From Thamnaconus septentrionalis (lineage: Eukaryota > Chordata > Actinopteri > Tetraodontiformes > Monacanthidae): a DNA stretch of 64,000 nt. The notes under the pieces are model-generated. The model was not told the DNA's origin. It did no database searches and worked only from the letters and a program-made list of their open reading frames with translations. A program made the position numbers and the translations under genes. Positions 29,211 through 39,574 of the stretch are shown one piece after another (position 1 is the stretch's first letter; the number at the start of each line of letters is the position of its first letter). The stretch is taken from the NCBI GenBank assembly GCA_009823395.1, contig CM020507.1, positions 12,576,001 through 12,640,000 of the forward strand, given 5' to 3'.

Positions 29211-29283
29211 GTTTCTGTAGTGTAGTGGTTATCACGTTCACCTCACACGCGAAAGGTCCCCGGTTCGAAACCGGGCAGAAACA
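29211..29283 (+). tRNA. tRNA-Val(CAC), one stem mismatch
   Basis: 73 nt, anticodon CAC. G30 is A, giving an A-C mismatch in the anticodon stem; otherwise canonical. First Val after LTR copy 1. Confidence 0.8.
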
Positions 29284-29412
29284 ACGTTTTGTCTCTCACA
29301 AGTGGGTTCGATCAAATCCAATCAATGTCACTGACGTCTCTCCTTTTTAATTACCATCACCTGGTGAGGAAACAAAAAAAAAGGTGGTTGGCAGCAAGAA
29401 AAACTCACACCA

Positions 29413-29484
29413 CTCCCCGTCGGGGAATCGAACCCCGGTCTTCCGCGTGACAGGCGGAGATACTGTCCACTATACTAACGAGGA
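29413..29484 (-). tRNA. tRNA-Asp(GTC)
   Basis: 72 nt. All four stems pair, B box is intact, anticodon GTC. Confidence 0.95.
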
Positions 29485-29669
29485 CTTGTGCAGTTTCACC
29501 CCTGCATTTGAACAAGGTAGGATAACTGAACCTACCAGGTCAAGACCATCCACAACAAAGACGTGGAGATGTGACTTTCCTTAACATGAATTGGCAAGTG
29601 GTAATGGCTTAAATTTCAGACTTTTGTGCTATTCCTGTGTGTCTCCCAGGAATACCCACAGCCAGCGCA

Positions 29670-29742
29670 GTTTCTGTAGTGTAGTGGTTATCACGTTCGC
29701 CTAACACGCGAAAGGTCCCCGGTTCGAAACCGGGCAGAAACA
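29670..29742 (+). tRNA. tRNA-Val(AAC)
   Basis: 73 nt, canonical stems, anticodon AAC. The acceptor pair at position 6 is U-A, where human Val genes have C-G. Confidence 0.95.
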
Positions 29743-29871
29743 GCGTTTTGTCTCTCACAAGCTGGTTCGATCAAATCCAATCAATGTCACTGACATCTCT
29801 CCTTTTTAATTGCCATCACCTGTTGTGGAAACAAAAAAAAAGGTGGTTGGCAGCAAGAAAAACTCACACCA

Positions 29872-29943
29872 CTCTCCGTCGGGGAATCGAAGCCCGGTCT
29901 TCCGCGTGACAGGCGGAGATACTGTCCACTATACTAACGAGGA
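29872..29943 (-). pseudogene. tRNA-Asp copy, B-box variant class
   Basis: 72 nt, GTC anticodon. C3-A70 mismatch and G53 to C (T arm reads GGGCTTCGATTCCCC), predicted to impair TFIIIC binding. Followed by LTR copy 2. Confidence 0.7.
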
Positions 29944-30066
29944 CTTGTGCAGTGTCAGCCCTGCATATGAACAAGGTAGGATAACTGAACCTACCAGGTC
30001 AAGACCATCCACAACAAAGACGTGGAAATGTGACTTTCCTTAACATGAATTGGCAAGAGGTAATGG

Positions 30067-30534
30067 TGTAGTATCTGAACCTATGTGCATGAACCTGTGT
30101 ATAGGAACGTGCTTGAACTTATGTCCGTGAACTCATTTGAACCAAGAAGGACCGGGCTGAACCTCCATATAAAGCAGTTATTGATTCCATATGGTGCCTC
30201 GGCAAAGGGGTCTGGTCAAGTGGGCTTCCTGTTATTCACCACCGTCGCCACATTCCTGCGCTGGTAGACACTTGGGGTACGGCTAAGAAATGTATAGATT
30301 CACCCCCACTCCATGTATCTTCATCTCAGGTTACAGGAGTGTATAAGAGGAGATGTGAACAAAGGATCCTTGGGAGTTGCTCACATCAGGTCAAAGAGAT
30401 CCCCCAGGCTTCCTAGGTGCCTGTTTGATTTCTGACTTCTTTGCAGTAAACCAGTTTTTATACAACCAAGTCAGTGTCAGCGAAGACTCCTTCAACATCT
30501 ACATCCCTCGAAGCCACCTGAAGAATTCACCACA
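30067..30534. mobile_element. Solo LTR, copy 2
   Basis: 468 bp, near-identical to copy 1 and at the same position of the unit, with the same ATGG flanks. Confidence 0.85.
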
Positions 30535-30600
30535 ATGGCTTAAATTTCAGACTTTTCTGCTATTCCTGTGTGTCTCCCAGGAATAGTCACTGCCAGCGCA

Positions 30601-30673
30601 GTTTCTGTAGTGTAGTGGTTATCACGTTCGCCTCACACGCGAAAGGTCCCCGGTACGAAACCGGGCAGAAACA
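30601..30673 (+). tRNA. tRNA-Val(CAC), T-loop variant
   Basis: 73 nt, CAC. The T loop reads GGTACGA instead of GGTTCGA, losing the near-universal T55 and damaging the B box. The same change recurs at 37017-37089, marking equivalent blocks. Confidence 0.7.
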
Positions 30674-30802
30674 ACTTTTTGTCTCTCACAAGCTGGTTCG
30701 ATCAAATCCAATCAATGTCACTGATGTCTCTCCTTTTTAATTGAAATCACCTGGTGAGGAAACAAAAAAAAAGGTGGTTGGCAGCAAGAAAAACTCACAC
30801 CA

Positions 30803-30874
30803 CTCCCCGTCGGGGAATCGAACCCCGGTCTTCCGCGTGACAGGCGGAGATACTGTCCACTATACTAACGAGGA
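30803..30874 (-). tRNA. tRNA-Asp(GTC)
   Basis: 72 nt, canonical in all stems and both promoter boxes. Confidence 0.95.
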
Positions 30875-31058
30875 CTTGTGCAGTTTCACCCCTGCATTTG
30901 AACAAGGTAGGATAACTGAACCTACCAGGTCAAGACCATCTACAACAAAGACGTGGAGCTGTGACTTTCCTTAACATGAATTGGCAAGAGGTAATGGCTT
31001 AATTTCAGACTTTTGTGCTATTCCTGTGGGTCTCCCAGGAATACCCACTGCCAGCGCA

Positions 31059-31131
31059 GTTTCTGTAGTGTAGTGGTTATCACGTTCGCCTCACACGCGA
31101 AAGGTCCCCGGTTCGAAACCGGGCAGAAACA
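31059..31131 (+). tRNA. tRNA-Val(CAC)
   Basis: 73 nt, canonical, anticodon CAC, T run shortly downstream. Confidence 0.95.
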
Positions 31132-31260
31132 ACTTTTTGTCTCTCACAAGCGGGTTCGATCAAATCCAATCAATGTCACTGACGTCTCTCCTTTTTAATT
31201 ACCATCACCTGGTGAGGAAACAAAAAAAAAGGTGGTTGGCAGCAAGAAAAACTCACACCA

Positions 31261-31332
31261 CTCTCCGTCGGGGAATCGAACCCCGGTCTTCCGCGTGACA
31301 GGCGGAGATACTGTCCACTATACTAACCAGGA
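31261..31332 (-). pseudogene. tRNA-Asp copy with two acceptor mismatches
   Basis: C3-A70 and G5-G68 mismatches (5' end TCCTGGT) weaken the acceptor stem; the B box is intact. The same pair of changes occurs at 34011-34082. Confidence 0.65.
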
Positions 31333-31517
31333 CTTGTGCAGTTTCACCCCTGCATTTGAACAAGGTAGGATAACTGAACCTACCAGGTCAAGACTATCCA
31401 CAACAAAGACGTGGAGATGTGACTTTCCTTAACATGAATTGGCAAGAGGTAATGGCTTAAATTTCAGACTTTTGTGCTATTCCTGTGTGTCTCCCAGGAA
31501 TACTCACAGCCAGTGCA

Positions 31518-31590
31518 GTTTCTGTAGTGTAGTGGTTATCACGTTCGCCTAACACGCTGAAAGGTCCCCGGTTCAAACCGGGCAGAAACA
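31518..31590 (+). pseudogene. tRNA-Val copy (AAC) with compensating indels
   Basis: 73 nt in total, but with a T inserted in the anticodon stem (CGCTGAA) and the G lost from the T loop (GGTTCAAACC). Confidence 0.65.
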
Positions 31591-31716
31591 ACGCTTTGTC
31601 TCTCACAAGCTGGTTCGATCAAATCCAATCAATGTCACTGACGTCTCTCCTTTTAATTGCCATCACCTGTTGAGGAAACAAAAAAAGGTGGTTGGCAGCA
31701 AGAAAAACTCACACCA

Positions 31717-31788
31717 CTCCCCGTCGGGGAATCGAACCCCGGTCTTCCGCGTGACAGGCGGAGATACTGTCCACTATACTAACGAGGA
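31717..31788 (-). tRNA. tRNA-Asp(GTC)
   Basis: 72 nt, canonical. Confidence 0.95.
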
Positions 31789-31972
31789 CTTGTGCAGTTT
31801 CACCCCTGCATTTGAACAAGGTAGGATAACTGAACCTACCAGGTCAAGACCATCTACAACAAAGACGTGGAGATGTGACTTTCCTTAACATGAATTAACA
31901 AAAGGTAATGGATTAATTTCAGACTTTTCTGCTATTCCTGTGTGTCTCCCAGGAATACCCACTGCCAGCTCA

Positions 31973-32043
31973 GTTTCTGTAGTGTAGTGGTTATCACGTT
32001 CGCCTCACACGCGAAAGGTCCCGGTTCGAACCGGGCAGAAACA
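31973..32043 (+). tRNA. tRNA-Val(CAC), T arm two bases short
   Basis: 71 nt. The anticodon arm is canonical. One C and one A are missing around the T loop (homopolymer losses). Confidence 0.65.
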
Positions 32044-32169
32044 ACGTTTTGTCTCTCACAAGCTGGTTCGATCAAATCCAATCAATGTCACTGATGTCTC
32101 TCCTTTTAATTGCCATCACCTGGTGAGGAAACAAAAAAAGGTGGTTGGCAGCAAGAAAGACTCACACCA

Positions 32170-32241
32170 CTCCCCGTCGGGGAATCGAACCCCGGTCTTC
32201 CGCGTGACAGGCGGAGATACTGTCCACTATACTAATGAGGA
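32170..32241 (-). tRNA. tRNA-Asp(GTC), one acceptor mismatch
   Basis: 72 nt. G6 is A, giving A6-C67; otherwise canonical. Confidence 0.8.
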
Positions 32242-32425
32242 CTTGTGCTGTTTCACCCCTGCATTTGAACAATGTAGGATAACTGAACCTACCAGGTCAA
32301 GACCATCCACAACAAAGACGTGGAGATGTGACTTTCCTTAACATGAATTGACAAGAGGTAATGGCTTAATTTCAGACTTTTCTGCTATTCCTGTGTGTCT
32401 CCCAGGAATACCCAAAGCCAGCGCA

Positions 32426-32498
32426 GTTTCTGTAGTGTAGTGGTTATCACGTTCGCCTCACACGCGAAAGGTCCCCGGTTCGAAACCGGGCAGAAACA
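32426..32498 (+). tRNA. tRNA-Val(CAC)
   Basis: 73 nt, canonical. Confidence 0.95.
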
Positions 32499-32627
32499 AC
32501 GTTTTGTCTCTCACAAGCTGGTTCGATCAAATCCAATCAATGTCACTGATGTCTCTCCTTTTTAATTGCCATCACCTGTTGAGGAAACAAAAAAAAAGGT
32601 GGTTAGCAGCAAGAAAAACTCACACCA

Positions 32628-32699
32628 CTCCCCGTCGGGGAATCGAACCCCGGTCTTCCGCGTGACAGGCGGAGATACTGTCCACTATACTAACGAGGA
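32628..32699 (-). tRNA. tRNA-Asp(GTC)
   Basis: 72 nt, canonical. Confidence 0.95.
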
Positions 32700-32883
32700 C
32701 TTGTGCTGTTTTACCCCTGCATTTGAACAAGGTAGGATAACTGAACCTACCAGGTCAAGACCATCCACAACAAAGACGTGGAGCTGTGACTTTCCTTAAC
32801 ATGAATTGGCAAGAGGTAATGGCTTAATTTCAGACTTTTGTGATATTCCTGTGTGTCTCCCAGGAATACCCACTGCCAGCGCA

Positions 32884-32956
32884 GTTTCTGTAGTGTAGTG
32901 GTTATCACGTTCGCCTCACACGCGAAAGGTCCCCGGTTCGAAACCGGGCAGAAACA
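32884..32956 (+). tRNA. tRNA-Val(CAC)
   Basis: 73 nt, canonical. Confidence 0.95.
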
Positions 32957-33085
32957 ACATTTTGTCTCTCACAAGCTGGTTCGATCAAATCCAATCAATG
33001 TCACTGACATCTCTCCTTTTTAATTGCCATCACCTGTTGTGGAAACAAAAAAAAAGGTGGTTGGCAGCAAGAAAAACTCACACCA

Positions 33086-33157
33086 CTCTCCGTCGGGGAA
33101 TCGAAGCCCGGTCTTCCGCGTGACAGGCGGAGATACTGTCCACTATACTAACGAGGA
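33086..33157 (-). pseudogene. tRNA-Asp copy, B-box variant class
   Basis: 72 nt with C3-A70 and G53 to C. Followed by LTR copy 3. Confidence 0.7.
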
Positions 33158-33280
33158 CTTGTGCAGTGTCAGCCCTGCATATGAACAAGGTAGGATAACT
33201 GAACCTACCAGGTCAAGACCATCCACAACAAAGACGTGGAAATGTGACTTTCCTTAACATGAATTGGCAAGAGGTAATGG

Positions 33281-33748
33281 TGTAGTATCTGAACCTATGT
33301 GCATGAACCTGTGTATAGGAACGTGCTTGAACTTATGTCCGTGAACTCATTTGAACCAAGAAGGACCGGGCTGAACCTCCATATAAAGCAGTTATTGATT
33401 CCATATGGTGCCTCGGCAAAGGGGTCTGGTCAAGTGGGCTTCCTGTTATTCACCACCGTCGCCACATTCCTGCGCTGGTAGACACTTGGGGTACGGCTAA
33501 GAAATGTATAGATTCACCCCCACTCCATGTATCTTCATCTCAGGTTACAGGAGTGTATAAGAGGAGATGTGAACAAAGGATCCTTGGGAGTTGCTCACAT
33601 CAGGTCAAAGAGATCCCCCAGGCTTCCTAGGTGCCTGTTTGATTTCTGACTTCTTTGCAGTAAACCAGTTTTTATACAACCAAGTCAGTGTCAGCGAAGA
33701 CTCCTTCAACATCTACATCCCTCGAAGCCACCTGAAGAATTCACCACA
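33281..33748. mobile_element. Solo LTR, copy 3
   Basis: 468 bp, same ends, same ATGG flanks and same unit position as the other copies. Starts 3214 bp after the start of copy 2. Confidence 0.85.
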
Positions 33749-33814
33749 ATGGCTTAAATTTCAGACTTTTCTGCTATTCCTGTGTGTCTCCCAGGAATAG
33801 TCACTGCCAGCGCA

Positions 33815-33883
33815 GTTTCTGTAGTGTAGTGGTTATCACGTTCGCCTCACCTGAAAGGTCCCGGTTCGAAACCGGCAGAAACA
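33815..33883 (+). pseudogene. tRNA-Val copy, degenerate (CAC-type)
   Basis: 69 nt. The anticodon stem 3' side is collapsed (CTCACCTGAAAGG), and one C and one G are lost in the T arm and acceptor. Confidence 0.7.
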
Positions 33884-34010
33884 ACTTTTGTCTCTCACAA
33901 GCGGGTTCGATCAAATCCAATCAATGTCACTGACGTCTCTCCTTTTAATTACCATCACCTGGTGAGGAAACAAAAAAAAAGGTGGTTGGCAGCAAGAAAA
34001 ACTCACACCA

Positions 34011-34082
34011 CTCTCCGTCGGGGAATCGAACCCCGGTCTTCCGCGTGACAGGCGGAGATACTGTCCACTATACTAACCAGGA
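34011..34082 (-). pseudogene. tRNA-Asp copy with two acceptor mismatches
   Basis: Same C3-A70 and G5-G68 state as 31261-31332, so it is the equivalent unit of the next block. Confidence 0.65.
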
Positions 34083-34267
34083 CTTGTGCAGTTTCACCCC
34101 TGCATTTGAACAAGGTAGGATAACTGAACCTACCAGGTCAAGACTATCCACAACAAAGACGTGGAGATGTGACTTTCCTTAACATGAATTGGCAAGAGGT
34201 AATGGCTTAAATTTCAGACTTTTGTGCTATTCCTGTGTGTCTCCCAGGAATACTCACAGCCAGTGCA

Positions 34268-34340
34268 GTTTCTGTAGTGTAGTGGTTATCACGTTCGCCT
34301 AACACGCGAAAGGTCCCCGGTTCGAAACCGGGCAGAAACA
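34268..34340 (+). tRNA. tRNA-Val(AAC)
   Basis: 73 nt, canonical. Confidence 0.95.
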
Positions 34341-34469
34341 ACGTTTTGTCTCTCACAAGCTGGTTCGATCAAATCCAATCAATGTCACTGACGTCTCTCC
34401 TTTTTAATTGCCATCACCTGTTGAGGAAACAAAAAAAAAGGTGGTTGGCAGCAAGAAAAACTCACACCA

Positions 34470-34541
34470 CTCCCCGTCGGGGAATCGAACCCCGGTCTTC
34501 CGCGTGACAGGCGGAGATACTGTCCACTATACTAACGAGGA
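34470..34541 (-). tRNA. tRNA-Asp(GTC)
   Basis: 72 nt, canonical. Confidence 0.95.
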
Positions 34542-34725
34542 CTTGTGCAGTTTCACCCCTGCATTTGAACAAGGTAGGATAACTGAACCTACCAGGTCAA
34601 GACCATCTACAACAAAGACGTGGAGATGTGACTTTCCTTAACATGAATTAACAAAAGGTAATGGATTAATTTCAGACTTTTCTGCTATTCCTGTGTGTCT
34701 CCCAGGAATACCCACTGCCAGCTCA

Positions 34726-34797
34726 GTTTCTGTAGTGTAGTGGTTATCACGTTAAGCTCACACCGCGAAAGGTCCCGGTTCGAAACCGGCAGAAACA
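34726..34797 (+). pseudogene. tRNA-Val copy with disrupted anticodon arm
   Basis: 72 nt. The arm reads GTTAAGCTCACACCGCGAA, with TTCG replaced by TTAAG and an added C; C and G runs in the T arm and acceptor are shortened. Confidence 0.65.
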
Positions 34798-34926
34798 ACG
34801 TTTTGTCTCTCACAAGCTGGTTCGATCAAATCCAATCAATGTCACTGATGTCTCTCCTTTTTAATTGCCATCACCTGGTGAGGAAACAAAAAAAAAGGTG
34901 GTTGGCAGCAAGAAAGACTCACACCA

Positions 34927-34998
34927 CTCCCCGTCGGGGAATCGAACCCCGGTCTTCCGCGTGACAGGCGGAGATACTGTCCACTATACTAACGAGGA
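34927..34998 (-). tRNA. tRNA-Asp(GTC)
   Basis: 72 nt, canonical. Confidence 0.95.
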
Positions 34999-35182
34999 CT
35001 TGTGCTGTTTCACCCCTGCATTTGAACAATGTAGGATAACTGAACCTACCAGGTCAAGACCATCCACAACAAAGACGTGGAGATGTGACTTTCCTTAACA
35101 TGAATTGACAAGAGGTAATGGCTTAATTTCAGACTTTTCTGCTATTCCTGTGTGTCTCCCAGGAATACCCAAAGCCAGCGCA

Positions 35183-35255
35183 GTTTCTGTAGTGTAGTGG
35201 TTATCACGTTCGCCTCACACGCGAAAGGTCCCCGGTTCGAAACCGGGCAGAAACA
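35183..35255 (+). tRNA. tRNA-Val(CAC)
   Basis: 73 nt, canonical. Confidence 0.95.
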
Positions 35256-35380
35256 ACGTTTTGTCTCTCACAAGCTGGTTCGATCAAATCCAATCAATGT
35301 CACTGATGTCTCTCCTTTTTAATTGCCATCACCTGGTGAGGAACAAAAAAAGGTGGTTGGCAGCAAGAAAACTCACACCA

Positions 35381-35450
35381 CTCCCGTCGGGGAATCGAAC
35401 CCGGTCTTCCGCGTGACAGGCGGAGATACTGTCCACTATACTAACGAGGA
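35381..35450 (-). tRNA. tRNA-Asp(GTC), two homopolymer losses
   Basis: 70 nt. One C is missing from each of two CCCC runs (acceptor and T stem); the anticodon arm is canonical. Confidence 0.65.
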
Positions 35451-35633
35451 CTTGTGCTGTTTCACCCCTGCATTTGAACAAGGTAGGATAACTGAACCTA
35501 CCAGGTCAAGACCATCCACAACAAAGACGTGGAGCTGTGACTTTCCTTAACATGAATTGGCAAGAGGTAATGGCTTAATTTCAGACTTTTGTGATATTCC
35601 TGTGTGTCTCCAGGAATACCCACTGCCAGCGCA

Positions 35634-35708
35634 GTTTCTGTAGTGTAGTGGTTATCACGTTAGCCTCACACACGCGAAAGGTCCCCGGTTCGAAACCGGG
35701 CAGAAACA
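35634..35708 (+). pseudogene. tRNA-Val copy with 2-nt anticodon-arm insertion
   Basis: 75 nt. The arm reads GTTAGCCTCACACACGCGAA, with an extra CA and a C to A change at the CpG. Confidence 0.65.
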
Positions 35709-35831
35709 ACTTTTCTCTCTCACAAGCGGGTTCGATCAAATCCAATCAATGTCACTGACGTCTCTCCTTTTAATTACCATCACCTGGTGAGGAAACAAAA
35801 AAGGTGGTTGGCAGCAAGAAAACTCACACCA

Positions 35832-35899
35832 CTCCCGTCAGAATCGAACCCGGTCTTCCGCGTGACAGGCGGAGATACTGTCCACTATACTAACGAGGA
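35832..35899 (-). pseudogene. tRNA-Asp copy, T arm and acceptor shortened
   Basis: 68 nt. The 3' acceptor/T-stem region reads CCCGTCAGAATCG on the plus strand, losing several G and C residues. Confidence 0.65.
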
Positions 35900-36084
35900 C
35901 TTGTGCAGTTTCACCCCTGCATTTGAACAAGGTAGGATAACTGAACCTACCAGGTCAAGACCATCCACAACAAAGACGTGGAGATGTGACTTTCCTTAAC
36001 ATGAATTGGCAAGTGGTAATGGCTTAAATTTCAGACTTTTGTGCTATTCCTGTGTGTCTCCCAGGAATACCCACAGCCAGCGCA

Positions 36085-36157
36085 GTTTCTGTAGTGTAGT
36101 GGTTATCACGTTCGCCTAACACGCGAAAGGTCCCCGGTTCGAAACCGGGCAGAAACA
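36085..36157 (+). tRNA. tRNA-Val(AAC)
   Basis: 73 nt, canonical. Confidence 0.95.
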
Positions 36158-36287
36158 ACATTTTGTCTCTCACAAGCTGGTTCGATCAAATCCAATCAAT
36201 GTCACTGACATCTCTCCTTTTTAATTGCCATCACCTGTTGTGGAAACAAAAAAAAAAGGTGGTTGGCCACAAGAAAAACTCACACCA

Positions 36288-36359
36288 CTCTCCGTCGGGG
36301 AATCGAAGCCCGGTCTTCCGCGTGACAGGCGGAGATACTGTCCACTATACTAACGAGGA
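36288..36359 (-). pseudogene. tRNA-Asp copy, B-box variant class
   Basis: 72 nt with C3-A70 and G53 to C. Followed by LTR copy 4. Confidence 0.7.
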
Positions 36360-36482
36360 CTTGTGCAGTGTCAGCCCTGCATATGAACAAGGTAGGATAA
36401 CTGAACCTACCAGGTCAAGACCATCCACAACAAAGACGTGGAAATGTGACTTTCCTTAACATGAATTGGCAAGAGGTAATGG

Positions 36483-36950
36483 TGTAGTATCTGAACCTAT
36501 GTGCATTAACCTGTGTATAGGAACGTGCTTGAACTTATGTCCGTGAACTCATTTGAACCAAGAAGGACCGGGCTGAACCTCCATATAAAGCAGTTATTGA
36601 TTCCATATGGTGCCTCGGCAAAGGGGTCTGGTCAAGTGGGCTTCCTGTTATTCACCACCGTCGCCACATTCCTGCGCTGGTAGACACTTGGGGTACGGCT
36701 AAGAAATGTATAGATTCACCCCCACTCCATGTATCTTCATCTCAGGTTACAGGAGTGTATAAGAGGAGATGTGAACAAAGGATCCTTGGGAGTTGCTCAC
36801 ATCAGGTCAAAGAGATCCCCCAGGCTTCCTAGGTGCCTGTTTGATTTCTGACTTCTTTGCAGTAAACCAGTTTTTATACAACCAAGTCAGTGTCAGCGAA
36901 GACTCCTTCAACATCTACATCCCTCGAAGCCACCTGAAGAATTCACCACA
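36483..36950. mobile_element. Solo LTR, copy 4
   Basis: 468 bp with the same ends and ATGG flanks. Starts 3202 bp after the start of copy 3. Confidence 0.85.
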
Positions 36951-37016
36951 ATGGCTTAAATTTCAGACTTTTGTGTTATTCCTGTGTGTCTCCCAGGAAT
37001 AGTCACTGCCAGCGCA

Positions 37017-37089
37017 GTTTCTGTAGTGTAGTGGTTATCACGTTCGCCTCACACGCGAAAGGTCCCCGGTACGAAACCGGGCAGGAACA
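37017..37089 (+). tRNA. tRNA-Val(CAC), T-loop variant
   Basis: 73 nt. GGTACGA T loop as at 30601-30673, plus A69 to G giving a U-G acceptor pair. Confidence 0.65.
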
Positions 37090-37218
37090 ACTTTTTTTCT
37101 CTCACAAGCTGGTTCGATCAAATCCAATCAATGTCACTGATGTCTCTCCTTTTTAATTGAAATCACCTGGTGAGGAAACAAAAAAAAAGGTGGTTGGCAG
37201 CAAGAAAAACTCACACCA

Positions 37219-37290
37219 CTCCCCGTCGGGGAATCGAACCCCGGTCTTCCGCGTGACAGGCGGAGATACTGTCCACTATACTAACGAGGA
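37219..37290 (-). tRNA. tRNA-Asp(GTC)
   Basis: 72 nt, canonical. Confidence 0.95.
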
Positions 37291-37474
37291 CTTGTGCAGT
37301 TTCACCACTGCATTTGAACAAGGTAGGATAACTGAACCTACCAGGTCAAGACCATCTACAACAAAGACGTGGAGCTGTGACTTTCCTTAACATGAATTGG
37401 CAAGAGGTAATGGCTTAATTTCAGACTTTTGTGCTATTCCTGTGGGTCTCCCAGGAATACCCACTGCCAGCGCA

Positions 37475-37545
37475 GTTTCTGTAGTGTAGTGGTTATCACG
37501 TTCACCTCACCGCGAAAGGTCCCCGTTCGAAACCGGGCAGAAACA
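37475..37545 (+). pseudogene. tRNA-Val copy, degenerate (CAC-type)
   Basis: 71 nt. CTCACCGCGAA lacks an AC in the loop, and the T stem lost one G. Confidence 0.65.
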
Positions 37546-37673
37546 ACTTTTGTCTCTCTCACAAGCGGGTTCGATCAAATCCAATCAATGTCACTGACGT
37601 CTCTCCTTTTTAATTACCATCACCTGGTGAGGAACAAAAAAAAGGTGGTTGGCAGCAAGAAAAACTCACACCA

Positions 37674-37745
37674 CTCCCGTCGGGGAATCGAACCCGGTCT
37701 TCCGCGCGTGACAGGCGGAGATACTGTCCACTATACTAACGAGGA
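37674..37745 (-). pseudogene. tRNA-Asp copy with anticodon-stem insertion
   Basis: 72 nt only because two lost Cs offset an inserted CG in the anticodon stem (CCGCGCGTG on the plus strand). Confidence 0.65.
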
Positions 37746-37930
37746 CTTGTGCAGTTTCACCCCTGCATTTGAACAAGGTAGGATAACTGAACCTACCAGG
37801 TCAAGACTATCCACAACAAAGACGTGGAGATGTGACTTTCCTTAACATGAATTGGCAAGAGGTAATGGCTTAAATTTCAGACTTTTGTGCTATTCCTGTG
37901 TGTCTCCCAGGAATACTCACAGCCAGCTCA

Positions 37931-38003
37931 GTTTCTGTAGTGTAGTGGTTATCACGTTCGCCTAACACGCGAAAGGTCCCCGGTTCGAAACCGGGCAGAA
38001 ACA
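37931..38003 (+). tRNA. tRNA-Val(AAC)
   Basis: 73 nt, canonical. Confidence 0.95.
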
Positions 38004-38132
38004 ACGTTTTGTCTCTCACAAGTTGGTTCGATCAAATCCAATCAATGTCACTGACGTCTCTCCTTTTTAATTGCCATCACCTGTTGAGGAAACAAAAAAA
38101 AAGGTGGTTGGCAGCAAGAAAAACTCACACCA

Positions 38133-38204
38133 CTCCCCGTCGGGGAATCGAACCCCGGTCTTCCGCGTGACAGGCGGAGATACTGTCCACTATACTAACG
38201 AGGA
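38133..38204 (-). tRNA. tRNA-Asp(GTC)
   Basis: 72 nt, canonical. Confidence 0.95.
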
Positions 38205-38388
38205 CTTGTGCAGTTTCACCCCTGCATTTGAACAAGGTAGGATAACTGAACCTACCAGGTCAAGACCATCTACAACAAAGACGTGGAGATGTGACTTTCC
38301 TTAACATGAATTAACAAAAGGTAATGGCTTAATTTCAGACTTTTCTGCTATTCCTGTGTGTCTCCCAGGAATACCCACTGCCAGCTCA

Positions 38389-38459
38389 GTTTCTGTAGTG
38401 TAGTGGTTATCACGTTAAGCCTCACGCGAAAGGTCCCGGTTCGAAACCGGGCAGAAACA
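38389..38459 (+). pseudogene. tRNA-Val copy with disrupted anticodon arm
   Basis: 71 nt. The arm reads GTTAAGCCTCACGCGAA: TTCG replaced by TTAAG, loop AC missing; the C run before the T stem is one short. Confidence 0.65.
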
Positions 38460-38589
38460 ACGTTTTGTCTCTCACAAGCTGGTTCGATCAAATCCAATCA
38501 ATGTCACTGATGTCTCTCCTTTTTAATTGCCATCACCTGGTGAGGAAACAAAAAAAAAAGGTGGTTGGCAGCAAGAAAGACTCACACCA

Positions 38590-38661
38590 CTCCCCGTCGG
38601 GGAATCGAACCCCGGTCTTCCGCGTGACAGGCGGAGATACTGTCCACTATACTAACGAGGA
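38590..38661 (-). tRNA. tRNA-Asp(GTC)
   Basis: 72 nt, canonical. Confidence 0.95.
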
Positions 38662-38845
38662 CTTGTGCAGTTTCACCCCTGCATTTGAACAAGGTAGGAT
38701 AACTGAACCTACCAGGTCAAGACCATCCACAACAAAGACGTGGAGATGTGACTTTCCTTAACATGAATTGACAAGAGGTAATGGCTTAATTTCAGACTTT
38801 TCTGCTATTCCTGTGTGTCTCCCAGGAATACCCAAAGCCAGCGCA

Positions 38846-38918
38846 GTTTCTGTAGTGTAGTGGTTATCACGTTCGCCTCACACGCGAAAGGTCCCCGGTT
38901 CGAAACCGGGCAGAAACA
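38846..38918 (+). tRNA. tRNA-Val(CAC)
   Basis: 73 nt, canonical. Confidence 0.95.
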
Positions 38919-39047
38919 ATGTTTTGTCTCTCACAAGCTGGTTCGATCAAATCCAATCAATGTCACTGATGTCTCTCCTTTTTAATTGCCATCACCTGGT
39001 GAGGAAACAAAAAAAAAGGTGGTTGGCAGCAAGAAAGACTCACACCA

Positions 39048-39117
39048 CTCCCGTCGGAAATCGAACCCCGGTCTTCCGCGTGACAGGCGGAGATACTGTC
39101 CACTATACTAACGAGGA
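39048..39117 (-). pseudogene. tRNA-Asp copy, T stem disrupted
   Basis: 70 nt. The plus strand reads CCCGTCGGAAATCG, so the T stem loses two G-C pairs. Confidence 0.65.
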
Positions 39118-39301
39118 CTTGTGCTGTTTCACCCCTGCATTTGAACAAGGTAGGATAACTGAACCTACCAGGTCAAGACCATCCACAACAAAGACGTGGA
39201 GCTGTGACTTTCCTTAACATGAATTGGCAAGAGGTAATGGCTTAATTTCAGACTTTTGTGATATTCCTGTGTGTCTCCCAGGAATACCCACTGCCAGCGC
39301 A

Positions 39302-39377
39302 GTTTCTGTAGTGTAGTGGTTATCACGTTAAGCCTCACCGCGCTGAAAGGTCCCCGGTTCGAAACCGGGCAGAAACA
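39302..39377 (+). pseudogene. tRNA-Val copy with 3-nt anticodon-arm expansion
   Basis: 76 nt. The arm reads TTAAGCCTCACCGCGCTGAA and no 5-bp stem can form. Confidence 0.65.
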
Positions 39378-39502
39378 ACTTTTGTCTCTCACAAGCGGGT
39401 TCGATCAAATCCAATCAATGTCACTGACGTCTCTCCTTTTAATTACCATCACCTGGTGAGGAAACAAAAAAAAGGTGGTTGGCAGCAAGAAAACTCACAC
39501 CA

Positions 39503-39574
39503 CTCCCCGTCGGGGAATCGAACCCCGGTCTTCCGCGTGACAGGCGGAGATACTGTCCACTATACTAACGAGGA
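39503..39574 (-). tRNA. tRNA-Asp(GTC)
   Basis: 72 nt, canonical. Confidence 0.95.

Larger units (their letters stand above)
30067..33280. repeat. Higher-order repeat block A (LTR plus six Val/Asp units)
   Basis: This 3214-bp block starts with LTR copy 2 and ends with a B-box-variant Asp. The next block (33281-36482, 3202 bp) repeats the same order of diagnostic variants: the double-mismatch Asp, then an AAC Val preceded by AGTGCAG, then the AACAATGTAGG spacer variant. The second block lacks a unit equivalent to 30601-30874 and has an extra unit near its end. Confidence 0.8.
33281..36482. repeat. Higher-order repeat block B
   Basis: Begins with LTR copy 3 and ends just before LTR copy 4. A third related block, 36483-40140, begins with LTR copy 4 and ends in the variant Asp that lacks a following LTR. 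Confidence 0.8.
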
